A DNA stretch of 64,000 nt. It comes from Oscillatoria princeps RMCB-10. GTDB lineage: Bacteria; Cyanobacteriota; Cyanobacteriia; Cyanobacteriales; Oscillatoriaceae. The stretch spans positions 293,185-357,184 of the forward strand of contig JAHHHT010000004.1 in assembly GCA_019359235.1 (NCBI GenBank), read 5' to 3'. The position numbers were made by a program, and so were the translations under genes. Each line of letters starts with the position of its first letter. Positions within the stretch are counted from its first letter, which is position 1. Positions 52,695 through 60,769 of this stretch are shown here, piece after piece. The notes under the pieces are model-generated. The model saw only the letters and a program-made list of their open reading frames with translations. It ran no database searches and had not been told where the DNA came from.

Positions 52695-53063
52695 TCACTC
52701 TTTCCACAGCACTAAGATAACCCCGAAAACAATCAACCCCAAACCCAGGACGCGCTTCAGGGGAATCGCTTCCCCAAAAGCGAAGTAGCCCAGCAGAACT
52801 GAAAAAACGTAGCCCGAGGCGAGCGCAGGCCCGGCAACGCTGAGTTTCACGCGAGAGAGCAGCAAAATGTAGGCGAATACCCCCAACCCGTAGCAAGCGA
52901 GGCCAGCAAGCAGTTCTGGGCTGGCCATCGCGCCCGCCAGGAAGCTGGCCAAACTGCCGGTGTGGGATTTTCCGATCTTCAGTGCGCCGGATTTCAGGAA
53001 AAATTGCCCCGCAGCGCTCGTTAAAATCGAGATAACCAACAAACAAAACTCTTGGGGGGTCAC
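52695..53063 (-). CDS. Small DMT/EamA-type membrane protein
   Basis: A 122-residue protein with four hydrophobic segments (FCLLVISILTSAAGQFFL; LLAGLACYGLGVFAYILLLS; SVAGPALASGYVFSVLLGYFAF; LGLGLIVFGVILVLW). This is half the size of ten-helix EamA transporters and similar to small multidrug resistance proteins. SVAGPALASGY followed by FGEAIPLKRVLGLGLIVFGV is the classical DMT ending. It probably works as a dimer and may flip a lipid-linked sugar (ArnE/F-like) or export a small molecule. GTG start with an AGAGG site close upstream. Confidence 0.8.
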   Translation of the reverse strand: MTPQEFCLLVISILTSAAGQFFLKSGALKIGKSHTGSLASFLAGAMASPELLAGLACYGLGVFAYILLLSRVKLSVAGPALASGYVFSVLLGYFAFGEAIPLKRVLGLGLIVFGVILVLWKE

Positions 53064-53128
53064 AGACCTCTCCTCGTGCGCTGGGCTCAGGATCTCAGTT
53101 TACAGCAGGTGGCTTTCAGCGGTGTAAA

Positions 53129-53224
53129 TATAGCGGCTCTCATATTAGTGTGGTACTGAGAACCCCGGTTTCTTAAAGAAACCGGGGTTCTGGGGCGTAC
53201 TTCATCCAACTGAGAGCCGCTATA
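53129..53224. repeat. TATAGCG-ended palindromic repeat with AGAAACC core
   Basis: A 96-bp copy with ends TATAGCGGCTCTCAT and CTGAGAGCCGCTATA and a core AGAACCCCGGTTTCT/AGAAACCGGGGTTCT. Compared with 21586-21681, several changes occur in both arms at once (GGCTCTCA paired with TGAGAGCC, and the CCCC/GGGG pair), so base pairing is conserved. It lies in the divergent gap 53064-53467, which otherwise shows no feature. Confidence 0.85.
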
Positions 53225-53467
53225 AATCGCGGCTATTGGTGCCGGCTGTACTGTCCCCGGCCAGAAGCCGGGATAAACTTGACCCTTGAATCCGGGTTGG
53301 CGATCTCCAGAAACCAGTGGTAAAATCAGAAAAATTGTTCAAATGTGCTGGTTTAAATTGCAGGCGCGGGGGATGCAGTTCTCCCAGTGGGGAACACCCC
53401 CAAACAAAAACGCGGGAAAGTTTTCCAGCTTTTTTGAAAAAGCAGACACTCAACAGGTAGAATTGTC

Positions 53468-54181
53468 ATGACTGGTGTAGTTCAATCTCCCCTGACGACC
53501 GAGCAAATTTCTGTCTGGCTGCGCGGATTGCTAACCATCGCTTGGGCAGACGGACACTTCGATCCAGAAGAGCAGGTCTTCATTGCACAGCTGACTCAGG
53601 AAGAATTAGCCCCCCAAGCGGATTTGGGGTCGTTGGAGCAGATTTCTAGTCAGGAGTTAGCGGCAGGTTTGGGCTCTGACCGGCGCACGCGCGAGAATTT
53701 CTTGAGAACAGCGGTGATGGTGGCAGTAGCCGATGGGGTCTATTCGGACACCGAAGATGAACAATTGCATCAGTTTTGTGAGGCGTTAGGAGTGAAAGTG
53801 GAAGCGCTGGAAGCGCTGCGCTACACCCTGTGCGCTCGCGTCGAAGTTGAGGACTTTGATTCAGAGACAGGAAGTGCCGCTCAGCTGGTGCCGGTGGCAC
53901 CAGCGGCACCCAAAAAACCTCACATCGACCCGCTCCACCCCGTGCGGCACTGGCTAGACGGCCTGGAAATCCAAGACCCCCGGCTGGCGAGATTCTTGTG
54001 CAAAATGATTCCGTCCCAGTGCCCGTTTGAGCGAGATGTTCAGCTGTTTGGCCAGAAAATTGTTCACATTCCCCCCCTGTGCAAGCTGAATCCTCTCTAC
54101 GACCAGCTGGTCGGTTTGCGCTTCCGCTCTCTCTCCTATTTGGCGGATAAGTGCGGGGAGGATGTGTCGCCCTATATTTAA
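53468..54181 (+). CDS. TerB-like domain fused to Mo-dependent nitrogenase C-terminal domain
   Basis: A 237-residue protein. Residues 10-120 form a helical TerB-like domain (LLTIAWADGHFDPEEQVFI, AVMVAVADGVYSDTEDEQLHQF, with the DG-D/E metal-type repeats). A Pro/Ala linker follows. Residues 155-237 match the Mo-nitro_C domain: HPVRHWLDGLEIQDPRLARFLCKMIPSQCPFERDV, then HIPPLCKLNPLYDQLVGLRFRSLSYLADKCGED. The domain name comes from proteins near nitrogenase genes, but it is also found in non-fixing cyanobacteria. No nif genes are present here. The function is unknown. Four Cys in the C-terminal domain could bind a metal. Confidence 0.88.
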   Translation: MTGVVQSPLTTEQISVWLRGLLTIAWADGHFDPEEQVFIAQLTQEELAPQADLGSLEQISSQELAAGLGSDRRTRENFLRTAVMVAVADGVYSDTEDEQLHQFCEALGVKVEALEALRYTLCARVEVEDFDSETGSAAQLVPVAPAAPKKPHIDPLHPVRHWLDGLEIQDPRLARFLCKMIPSQCPFERDVQLFGQKIVHIPPLCKLNPLYDQLVGLRFRSLSYLADKCGEDVSPYI

Positions 54182-54386
54182 GATAGCCGGGGGGGAAAAA
54201 AGTGAGCTCTTAAGCTTTTAATCTCCTGGTTGGAGAAAGGGGGCAGAGCCGACTGCTCCGCGCTCCCAGGCAGAGCCCCGGAACGAGAGAATCCAAACAG
54301 CAGCAGTCAGGACTTCAGTCCTGACTGATAAATATTTTCGGATAAATTTATACCTCTTAAAATGTAGAGATTTCTAAGTAAAAGTT

Positions 54387-55406
54387 ATGAAATTTATCGA
54401 TTTAGCTGAAATTGAGGTGCAAGCCGGCAACGGCGGTGACGGGCTCGTCGCCTTTTTGCGGGAAAAGTATGTGCCGGCGGGCGGACCTGCCGGTGGGAAT
54501 GGCGGAAAGGGCGGCTCTGTGATTCTGGAGGCGTCTGCAAATCTGCAAACGCTGCTGGACTTCATGTACTCCCACCAGTTCAAGGCGGAAGATGGCCTGC
54601 GGGGCGGGCCTAACAATCGCACCGGCGCTAACGGTGACGACCGGCTTGTCCAAGTTCCCTGCGGCACTACCGTCTGCGATGCGGACACCGGCGAACTTCT
54701 CGGCGACCTCGTTGAGCCGGGCCAAACTCTCTGTGTGGCCAAAGGCGGCAAAGGCGGTTTGGGCAACAAACACTTCCTCAGCAATCGCAACCGCGCCCCA
54801 GAGTACGCTCTCCCCGGACTTCCCGGAGAAGTGCGGCGGCTGCGCATGGAATTGAAACTGCTGGCGGAGGTGGGGATTATTGGCAAGCCAAATGCCGGCA
54901 AATCGACGCTGATTTCGGTTCTCTCGGCGGCGCGACCCAAAATTGCCGACTACCCCTTTACCACATTAGTGCCGAATTTGGGCGTGGTGCGCAAACCCAG
55001 CGGCGACGGCACGGTTTTTGCGGATATCCCCGGGCTGATTGTCGGCGCTCACTCGGGTGCCGGTCTCGGACACGAGTTTCTGCGCCACATTGAGCGCACT
55101 CGCCTGCTGCTGCACCTGGTTGATGTCACCAGCGAGGACCCGATTGCTGATTTTCAGACGATTCAGGATGAGTTGGGCGCTTACGGGCGGGGGCTGGCTG
55201 AGCGCCCTCAAATCGTCGCCCTCAATAAAATCGATGCGGTGGATCTGGAGAGTGATCGTGTGGAGAAGATACGAAGCACAATTCAGCAAATAAGTCAAGC
55301 CCCAGTTTTCCTAATTTCTGCTGTGGCGCGGATAGGGCTGGAGCCGGTGTTGCAGCAAGTTTGGCAGAGGCTCGACGAAATGGCGGCTGCAGCTAGCGCG
55401 GCGTGA
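54387..55406 (+). CDS. obg: Obg-family GTPase
   Basis: ObgE/CgtA is an essential GTPase that helps 50S ribosome assembly and links it to stress signals. The 339-residue protein has the glycine-rich Obg fold at 1-158 ([30 protein letters not shown] in pieces). The G domain follows, with G1 GKPNAGKST at 166-174, G2 [13 protein letters not shown]3 [21 protein letters not shown] and G4 ALNKID. The C-terminal OCT domain is absent, as usual in cyanobacteria. It is a single gene, followed by a CAGGCG hairpin repeat (55430-55456) that has no T-run. Confidence 0.96.
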   Translation: MKFIDLAEIEVQAGNGGDGLVAFLREKYVPAGGPAGGNGGKGGSVILEASANLQTLLDFMYSHQFKAEDGLRGGPNNRTGANGDDRLVQVPCGTTVCDADTGELLGDLVEPGQTLCVAKGGKGGLGNKHFLSNRNRAPEYALPGLPGEVRRLRMELKLLAEVGIIGKPNAGKSTLISVLSAARPKIADYPFTTLVPNLGVVRKPSGDGTVFADIPGLIVGAHSGAGLGHEFLRHIERTRLLLHLVDVTSEDPIADFQTIQDELGAYGRGLAERPQIVALNKIDAVDLESDRVEKIRSTIQQISQAPVFLISAVARIGLEPVLQQVWQRLDEMAAAASAA

Positions 55407-55482
55407 GAGCGTCCCAAAAACCCAAGACGTAGGACAGGCGTCCCGCCTGTCCCAAAACCCCCGGCACCGCCTGTCCAAAAGG

Positions 55483-57099
55483 CTAGGACTTCCCTCCGGG
55501 ATGGCTGAAATACTGGTAAACCTTGCTGGAAAACTGGCGGATCAGCTCCTCGGCGCGGGGGTCATTGTGGGGGCGCTTGACCATGACAGCGGCAATGTAG
55601 CGCTTGCCGGTGGGCAGGTCCACGATGCCGGCGTCACCAAGCACAGAGCCAATATCGCCGGTTTTGTGGGCAATCGTGGCACCCTCTCCCAGTCCTTGGG
55701 GCAGCAACGAATTATTCACGGTGCGCTGCATAATCCCCAGCAGGCGGTCCCGGCTGCGCAGCGACACCAGCTCGCCTTGATTCACCTGCGCCATCAAAGT
55801 CCCCAAGTCCTTGGGACTGGTGGTGTTCGTCCCATCCAAATCGGGAAGTTTATTGCGAATTGCCGTTTCTGTCAAGCCCCAAGAGGTAAATCGCTGGTTG
55901 AGCGCTTCAGCGCCACCCAAACGCTCGACCAGCATGTTGGTGGCGGTGTTGTCGCTGATCGTAATCATCTTGGTGGCGGTTTCCAGGGCGGTGTAACTCC
56001 TGCCGGGATTATCGTACTGCATATCGCCGGAGCCTTCAGCGATATGCTCTTCCCGCAGTGTCAGGGTTTCTTCGAGGCTGATTTTACCGGCATCCACATC
56101 CTCGAAGAAGGCGATCAGAATCGGCACTTTAATCGTGCTCGCAGCTGCAAAGCCTTGGGAGCCATTCAGCTCCATATAAGCGCCGGTATCGAGATCGGCG
56201 AAAAAGGCTCCCGGCGTCAGATCGGGATTTTCCGCTGCCAAGGCTTGCAATTGGGTTTTCAAATCCGTCAGTTCCGCTGTCAGCTGAAACGCCGGCTGGG
56301 CGGTTGCTACCGCTACTGGGCTCGCCTCCTTAACCGCTTCCTGCTGGGGCTGGCTGTTGGATTTGTCAGAAACTGCCCCCGAATAGCGGCTGGCGGGATC
56401 GAACATGGACAGCAGCGTGCCGGCAATCACCCCAATTCCCACCCCCAGGATCAGCAGGCGCAAACCGTACACCAGCGGGGAGGTGGATTTCTGCTGCCGG
56501 CGAGCTGCTCCTTTTCGGGGCGCTCTGGAAAGTTGGGAGACAGAGTTTTGAGGGTTCAGCTGAGCCGGCGGCTGGCTGGCATTTTTGCGGGCCACACTCC
56601 GGCTGCGGCGGCTGGCTGCCGGCGGCGGGCTGACCGGCACATTTGAGGAGCGCTCCTGGCGCTGTCCGGGGGGCGACACCCCTGACCGGCTCGCCTGCGC
56701 CCCTGCGTTGGGGGTGCCGTTCTGCCGGACGAAACCGGCGTCGGGGACACCGCTCAGCGGGAACTGCCGCAGGTTGAACATTTCCGGCTGAGCCGGGCGG
56801 CGTCCGGATGGGGGTGGCGTCGCCTGCTGACGCCGGCTGCGACGGTTGGCCCTATCAGCCACGGGCAACTCAGATGCCGGGGGGGCGGTTCTATCTGCCG
56901 GCGGTCTGACTTGTTGCTGCTTTTGGGGCTGCTGTCCGCTCTGCCGGCTCTTTTGCGGCTGCCGCTCACGCCGGCGGCGCGACTTGTCTGCCGGCGGGCT
57001 TGACGCGCTTTCAGAAGGCTGCTCCTTTGGCGTCTCGCCAGACTTTTGCTTTGAGGGTACTGCCGACAAAATTCTCTGAATGGGGGTTCTCTGAGCCAC
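55483..57099 (-). CDS. Class A beta-lactamase-like serine hydrolase with long basic N-terminus
   Basis: A 538-residue protein. Residues 1-205 are disordered, basic and rich in Arg, Pro, Gln and Ser. One transmembrane helix (LVYGLRLLILGVGIGVIAGTLL) lies near residues 207-230. The rest is a periplasmic serine hydrolase with the three penicillin-recognising motifs: STIK (S-x2-K) in FAAASTIKVPILIAFFED, SDN in ISDNTATNML, and KTG in IAHKTGDIGSVLGDAG. It could be a beta-lactamase or a cell-wall-related peptidase. The large cytoplasmic tail is unusual for beta-lactamases and suggests anchoring or protein contacts. GTG start with GGAG 6 bases upstream. Confidence 0.88.
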   Translation of the reverse strand: MAQRTPIQRILSAVPSKQKSGETPKEQPSESASSPPADKSRRRRERQPQKSRQSGQQPQKQQQVRPPADRTAPPASELPVADRANRRSRRQQATPPPSGRRPAQPEMFNLRQFPLSGVPDAGFVRQNGTPNAGAQASRSGVSPPGQRQERSSNVPVSPPPAASRRSRSVARKNASQPPAQLNPQNSVSQLSRAPRKGAARRQQKSTSPLVYGLRLLILGVGIGVIAGTLLSMFDPASRYSGAVSDKSNSQPQQEAVKEASPVAVATAQPAFQLTAELTDLKTQLQALAAENPDLTPGAFFADLDTGAYMELNGSQGFAAASTIKVPILIAFFEDVDAGKISLEETLTLREEHIAEGSGDMQYDNPGRSYTALETATKMITISDNTATNMLVERLGGAEALNQRFTSWGLTETAIRNKLPDLDGTNTTSPKDLGTLMAQVNQGELVSLRSRDRLLGIMQRTVNNSLLPQGLGEGATIAHKTGDIGSVLGDAGIVDLPTGKRYIAAVMVKRPHNDPRAEELIRQFSSKVYQYFSHPGGKS

Positions 57100-57775
57100 A
57101 CCGAACTCCTTTATATTTCGCTAACGACAGGGTTTTTTCTATGCAGGCGACGCCGCCTCACGGCCTCTTTTATCAATATCCACCGGCGAGAATAGTCTCT
57201 TTAATTCTAGACGTTTATCCCACTGTCTCAGTTTACTGGCAGTTCTTTCCCGCCGCACTACCTTTAGCTTAATTCTCACTCCTCACTGACATCAGGGAGC
57301 TGCTTTAACATTTCCACCGGCGGCTGCTGCCCTCACTGGTGCTTTAATCTTGCTGTGGCGGCCTTTTGCCCGCCCTCAACATATTTTGCCCAACTCCGAA
57401 GTAAATTCTCTCCTTTTTGCCTAAGCTACTTCATTTACCCACTCTCCTAACTAACCGCAACTGTCCCGATTCTTCCTTAACACTGTCAGCCTCTTTTTCA
57501 GACCTTCGGCTCACCTGACGCTGCTCTTTTTAATGTCCTAAAATGTTTTACACCTGCCTGCATAAACTCGTAACCGGTTAAAAAATGCGCCTGTGCGGAG
57601 CTCTGGCGTGCTTTTCCGAGTGGGAGCCGCGTGTCAAGAGGGAGTCAGACCGGCTCGCCGCGCTCGAACTATCTTAATTCATCCCGAATCCTTCATACTT
57701 TATCTTTTCACAGGAGAGGAGAGTGTCAGTTCCGCTCTGGCGCAATTCCATTCTTTTTTAGGGGGTGGGCGTCTG
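57100..57775. other. Gene-free stretch
   Basis: The 676 bases between the trmJ stop and the serine hydrolase start hold no reading frame with plausible composition and no strong hairpin or repeat that I can see. The part next to the serine hydrolase (57100-57290) should contain its promoter, but I see no clear boxes. Confidence 0.5.
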
Positions 57776-58627
57776 TCAAGCATTCCGCTGCTGTTCGGGG
57801 GGCTCTGGCGCGGTATCTGGACAGATGGGGGTGCCGGCAGGAGAATCGCCAGACGCCTTCAGAGTATGATCAGCAAACCGCTGCTGGCTTAAGGCCCACT
57901 CAACTTGGGCCAGAATCCCCCGCAGCATGGCCACCTCTGAGGCGGACAGCCCGGCGCGGTTGAACAGTCGCCGGAATTTTTCCATCCTGCTCTCTGCTGT
58001 GTGGGGATAGAGATAGCCAATTCTGAGCAGGAGCGCCTCCAGATGCTGGTAGTATCCCTCCAGAAGGTCGAGCGGGGCTGCCGGTGCCGGTGCCGCAGAA
58101 GGCGGGATTTCGCCTGTGCTTGGGGCGCGATTCGGCGTTCCGCAAGATAACTGATACAGCTCGTAGCAGCAAATGGCCACTGCCTGAGCCAGATTCAGGG
58201 AGGGATAGGCGTCACTGGCGCGAATGCGGATCAATCTCTGGGCGTATTTTAATTCGAGGTTGCTCAACCCCCGGTCTTCTGGGCCGAAAATTAAGGCTGC
58301 CGGCGCTTCTAGCAACCAGGACAAGCTGTCGCGGGGGTCTTCGAGGGGTGCCGGTGAGGAGCGCTCCCGACCGGTTGTGGCCATTGCCCGCTGGCACCCT
58401 TGCAGGGCGGCGGGCAAACTGTCCACGACTTCGGCTGCTTGCAAGATATCCGCAGCGTGCACTGCCATTTTCCGGGCGTCTTCTCCTTGGGGGTCGCAGT
58501 GCGGACTGACCAGGACGAGCCGGTGCAGCCCCATGTTCTTCATCACCCGCGCTGTCGCACCCACATTCAGCGGGCCCGCCGGCTCCACTAAGACAATCCG
58601 CACTCTCTCTAATGCCGCCTGATTCAT
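57776..58627 (-). CDS. trmJ: tRNA/rRNA 2'-O-methyltransferase, TrmJ-like (SPOUT)
   Basis: A 283-residue SPOUT methyltransferase. The N-terminal RIVLVEPAGPLNVGATARVMKNMGL binds the RNA ribose region. AALIFGPEDRGLSNLELKYAQRLIRI near residue 112 and PSLNLAQAVAICCYELY near residue 142 form the SAM-binding trefoil knot. A C-terminal helical extension of about 90 residues (LLEGYYQHLEALLLRIGYLYPHT, LFNRAGLSASEVAMLRGILAQVEWAL) is typical of TrmJ, which methylates position 32 of tRNAs. The ATG lies about 20 bases from a strong promoter reading the other way. Confidence 0.9.
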   Translation of the reverse strand: MNQAALERVRIVLVEPAGPLNVGATARVMKNMGLHRLVLVSPHCDPQGEDARKMAVHAADILQAAEVVDSLPAALQGCQRAMATTGRERSSPAPLEDPRDSLSWLLEAPAALIFGPEDRGLSNLELKYAQRLIRIRASDAYPSLNLAQAVAICCYELYQLSCGTPNRAPSTGEIPPSAAPAPAAPLDLLEGYYQHLEALLLRIGYLYPHTAESRMEKFRRLFNRAGLSASEVAMLRGILAQVEWALSQQRFADHTLKASGDSPAGTPICPDTAPEPPEQQRNA

Positions 58628-58646
58628 CTATTTTCGGGCTTCCCCC

Positions 58647-58675
58647 TTGACAAATACCAGTTTTTATGCTATTAT
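58647..58675 (+). promoter_or_regulatory. Sigma-70-type promoter upstream of the DUF2256 gene
   Basis: TTGACA (58647-58652) and TATTAT (58670-58675) are separated by exactly 17 bases, a near-perfect vegetative promoter. Transcription would start near 58682 and pass through the hairpin at 58716-58770 before reaching the DUF2256 start codon. Confidence 0.75.
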
Positions 58676-58715
58676 ATCTTACCGCTCTAGCAGGAGAGCC
58701 GGCGAGCCGGTGGGC

Positions 58716-58770
58716 GCGGAGGGAACGCCTGCCCTACGTCTATACCTTGTAGGACAGGCGTTCCCTCCGC
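58716..58770. repeat. Long inverted repeat in the DUF2256 leader
   Basis: GCGGAGGGAACGCCTGCCC (from 58716) and its inverted copy ending GCGTTCCCTCCGC (58770) form 22-bp arms with one mismatch around an 11-base loop. It lies between the promoter and the DUF2256 start and would fold strongly in the mRNA leader. Confidence 0.75.
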
Positions 58771-58829
58771 TCAAGCCTACCGGCCCCCTTTTGCGTAAAA
58801 TTGAAGGGACAATTTATTGCTAAATTAGC

Positions 58830-58997
58830 ATGGCACGCCAGCGCTCTAAATCTGACTTGCCCGCGAAAATGTGCCCTGTTTGCCAGCGCCCTTTCACCTG
58901 GCGTAAAAAATGGGCCGATTGCTGGGATGATGTGAAGTATTGCTCTGAACGCTGTCGTCGCCGCCGGTCGCAGGCATTACCCGGATCTCAATTGTAG
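58830..58997 (+). CDS. DUF2256 small zinc-ribbon-like protein
   Basis: A 55-residue protein. After [11 protein letters not shown] it has C15-x2-C18 ([16 protein letters not shown]) and later C31, C38 and C42 ([17 protein letters not shown]). RPFTWRKKW and [12 protein letters not shown] are the hallmark of DUF2256, a small family often found near cryptochrome/photolyase genes. The paired Cys suggest zinc binding. It is expressed from a strong promoter 150 bases upstream and lies 120 bases before the isoaspartyl peptidase gene. The function is unknown. Confidence 0.9.
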   Translation: MARQRSKSDLPAKMCPVCQRPFTWRKKWADCWDDVKYCSERCRRRRSQALPGSQL

Positions 58998-59120
58998 GAC
59001 AGGCGTCTCGCCTGTCCGAAAAGCCGGCACGGGGGTGCACAGGCGAGACGCCTGTTGCACTTCCAGCGTTCTTCAGCGCAGAGCCGGTTTTCAACGCATT
59101 TTGTTCAAGAGGTTTAAGCC

Positions 59121-60074
59121 ATGACAGCTGGGCAGGTACAACCCAAGCTTATTATCCACGGTGGGGCCGGCAGTTCTCTCAAGGGGAAAGGCGGGGTTGA
59201 AGCAGTTCGCAAGTCTCTCTACAAGGTCTTGGAAGAAGTTTACTCCCTGCTGCTTGCCGGTGGGAGTGCCCGGGAAGCAGCGATTCGGGGGTGCCAGTTG
59301 CTTGAGGACGATCCGCGCTTCAATGCGGGAACGGGTTCTGTCCTGCAGTCGGACGGTCAAGTCCGCATGAGCGCTTCGCTTATGGACGGTTTCGCTCAGC
59401 GGTTCAGCGGGGTAATCAATGTGTCGCGAGTCCAGCACCCGATTGATTTAGCTTCTGCTTTGCAGACTTCTCCGGATCGGGTGCTTTCGGATTTCGGTTC
59501 GGCGGAATTGTTGCGGGAGTTGCAGGTTCCTATTTACAATCCGCTGACGGATAACCGGTTGCAAGAGTGGATGCAAGAACGTCAGGAGAATTTTGTCCGG
59601 GAAGCTGCTGGGGTGGTTGCTGAAAATGAGCCGGTTGGAGAACCGGGGCGCGGGACAATTGGGGTGGTGGCGCTGGACAGTCAGGGGCGCTTGGCTGCAG
59701 GGACTTCCACCGGCGGTAAGGGGTTTGAGCGCATCGGGCGCGTCAGCGATTCGGCTATGCCGGCGGGGAATTACGCGACTTCTCACGCTGCTATTAGCTG
59801 CACCGGCATCGGTGAGGACATTATTGATGAGTGTCTGGCGGCGCGGATTGTGGTGCGGGTGACGGACGGTTTTTCTTTGGAGGAAGCTTTTAAGCGTTCT
59901 TTCGGGGAAGCTGAGAAGAACAAGCGCGATTTGGGGGCGATTGGGATTGACGCCACCGGCGCGATTGGCTGGGGGAAAACGAGTCAAGTTTTGCTGGCTG
60001 CTTATCACACCGGCTCGCAGTTGGGCGACACCCTGGAGTTGAGCGAGGTTTGGCAAACCGGCTGCCGGTTGTAG
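59121..60074 (+). CDS. iaaA: Plant-type L-asparaginase / isoaspartyl peptidase
   Basis: A 317-residue Ntn hydrolase precursor that splits itself before Thr179 (EPGRGTIGVVALD) into alpha and beta subunits. It then removes isoaspartyl residues from dipeptides and hydrolyses asparagine, a likely step in cyanophycin breakdown after cyanophycinase. Other motifs are IIHGGAGSS at 11-19, DDPRFNAGTGSVLQSDG, GRLAAGTSTGG and SCTGIGEDII. AGAGG lies 8 bases before the ATG. It follows the DUF2256 gene with only a CAGGCG-type repeat between. Confidence 0.94.
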   Translation: MTAGQVQPKLIIHGGAGSSLKGKGGVEAVRKSLYKVLEEVYSLLLAGGSAREAAIRGCQLLEDDPRFNAGTGSVLQSDGQVRMSASLMDGFAQRFSGVINVSRVQHPIDLASALQTSPDRVLSDFGSAELLRELQVPIYNPLTDNRLQEWMQERQENFVREAAGVVAENEPVGEPGRGTIGVVALDSQGRLAAGTSTGGKGFERIGRVSDSAMPAGNYATSHAAISCTGIGEDIIDECLAARIVVRVTDGFSLEEAFKRSFGEAEKNKRDLGAIGIDATGAIGWGKTSQVLLAAYHTGSQLGDTLELSEVWQTGCRL

Positions 60075-60082
60075 GAGTTTAG

Positions 60083-60118
60083 GCACAGGCGTCTCGCCTG
60101 TGCTACGTCGATTTTTAT
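60083..60118 (+). terminator. Possible terminator of the isoaspartyl peptidase gene
   Basis: GCACAGGCG and CGCCTGTGC form a 9-bp stem with a 3-base loop, nine bases after the stop. TTTTT follows after 8 bases. The stem belongs to the dispersed CAGGCG repeat family, so its presence may be incidental. The distance between stem and T-run is longer than usual. Confidence 0.4.
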
Positions 60119-60163
60119 TGTAACACCGGCATGTCGGCGGTGCCGACAATTTCGGCTTGCCAA

Positions 60164-60287
60164 TCCCACCAGCATCTGGGCTCGGAAATTGATTTGCCGG
60201 TGGCAAAGAATTTTTCTCAAAACTGTTGACAGTTGCGCGGGGTTGTGTTATTCTATTATCATGGGAATCTGTGCCGGCATATAAGGT
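60164..60287 (+). repeat. 124-bp promoter-bearing repeat, copy 1
   Basis: The first of two direct repeats. It starts TCCCACCAGCATCTGG, contains GATTTGCCGGTGGCAAA, and carries a consensus-like promoter, TTGACA (60226-60231), 17 bases, TATTCT (60249-60254). It ends ATATAAGGTC. A CAGGCGAGACGCCTG hairpin follows. Confidence 0.8.
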
Positions 60288-60370
60288 CGGTTTTGGGCCG
60301 GCAGGGGGCACAGGCGAGACGCCTGTGCTACGTCGTTTTTCTCCAGCGGCTCTCGATCGGGCTGTGCTTT

Positions 60371-60494
60371 TCCCACCGGCATCTGGCCTTGGAAATTGAT
60401 TTGCCGGTGGCAAAAAATTTTCTCCAAACCGTTGACAGTAGCACCGGCTTGTGTTACCTTATTATCATGGGAATCCGTGCCGGCATATAAGGTC
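60371..60494 (+). repeat. 124-bp promoter-bearing repeat, copy 2
   Basis: The second copy, the same length as the first. TTGACA (60432-60437) and TACCTT (60455-60460) keep the 17-base spacing. It lies 280 bases upstream of the COP23 gene. Between them (60580-60730) are dispersed AGCCCGC/GCGGGCT and TTTCCAATCGCC repeats. Confidence 0.8.
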
Positions 60495-60769
60495 ATAATG
60501 GGTGGGACAGAGGGAGGCGGAACCTCTGCCTGACAACGAGAATTCCACCGCTTGGGGAAACTCCGTCTGCTCTTTAGCCCGCGTAGGCGGGCTTTGTCTG
60601 TATAGCCGCGATTTCCAATCGCCTGGAACCCCGGTTAATCGCCGACGAACTAGCTGTAGGTTTAACCCCCCTGTTAATTCGCCACCGGCATCTTTCCAAT
60701 CGCCAGGAACTAGGCGAATCGCCCGGAAACTAACTTTCGCTTCAACTTAGCAAGCTCTGATTTGGGAAA

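Noticed and set aside
55501..56646. 381-codon plus-strand frame opposite the beta-lactamase-like gene
   Set aside because: The STIK, SDN and KTG motifs are all on the minus strand; the plus-strand frame is a shadow.
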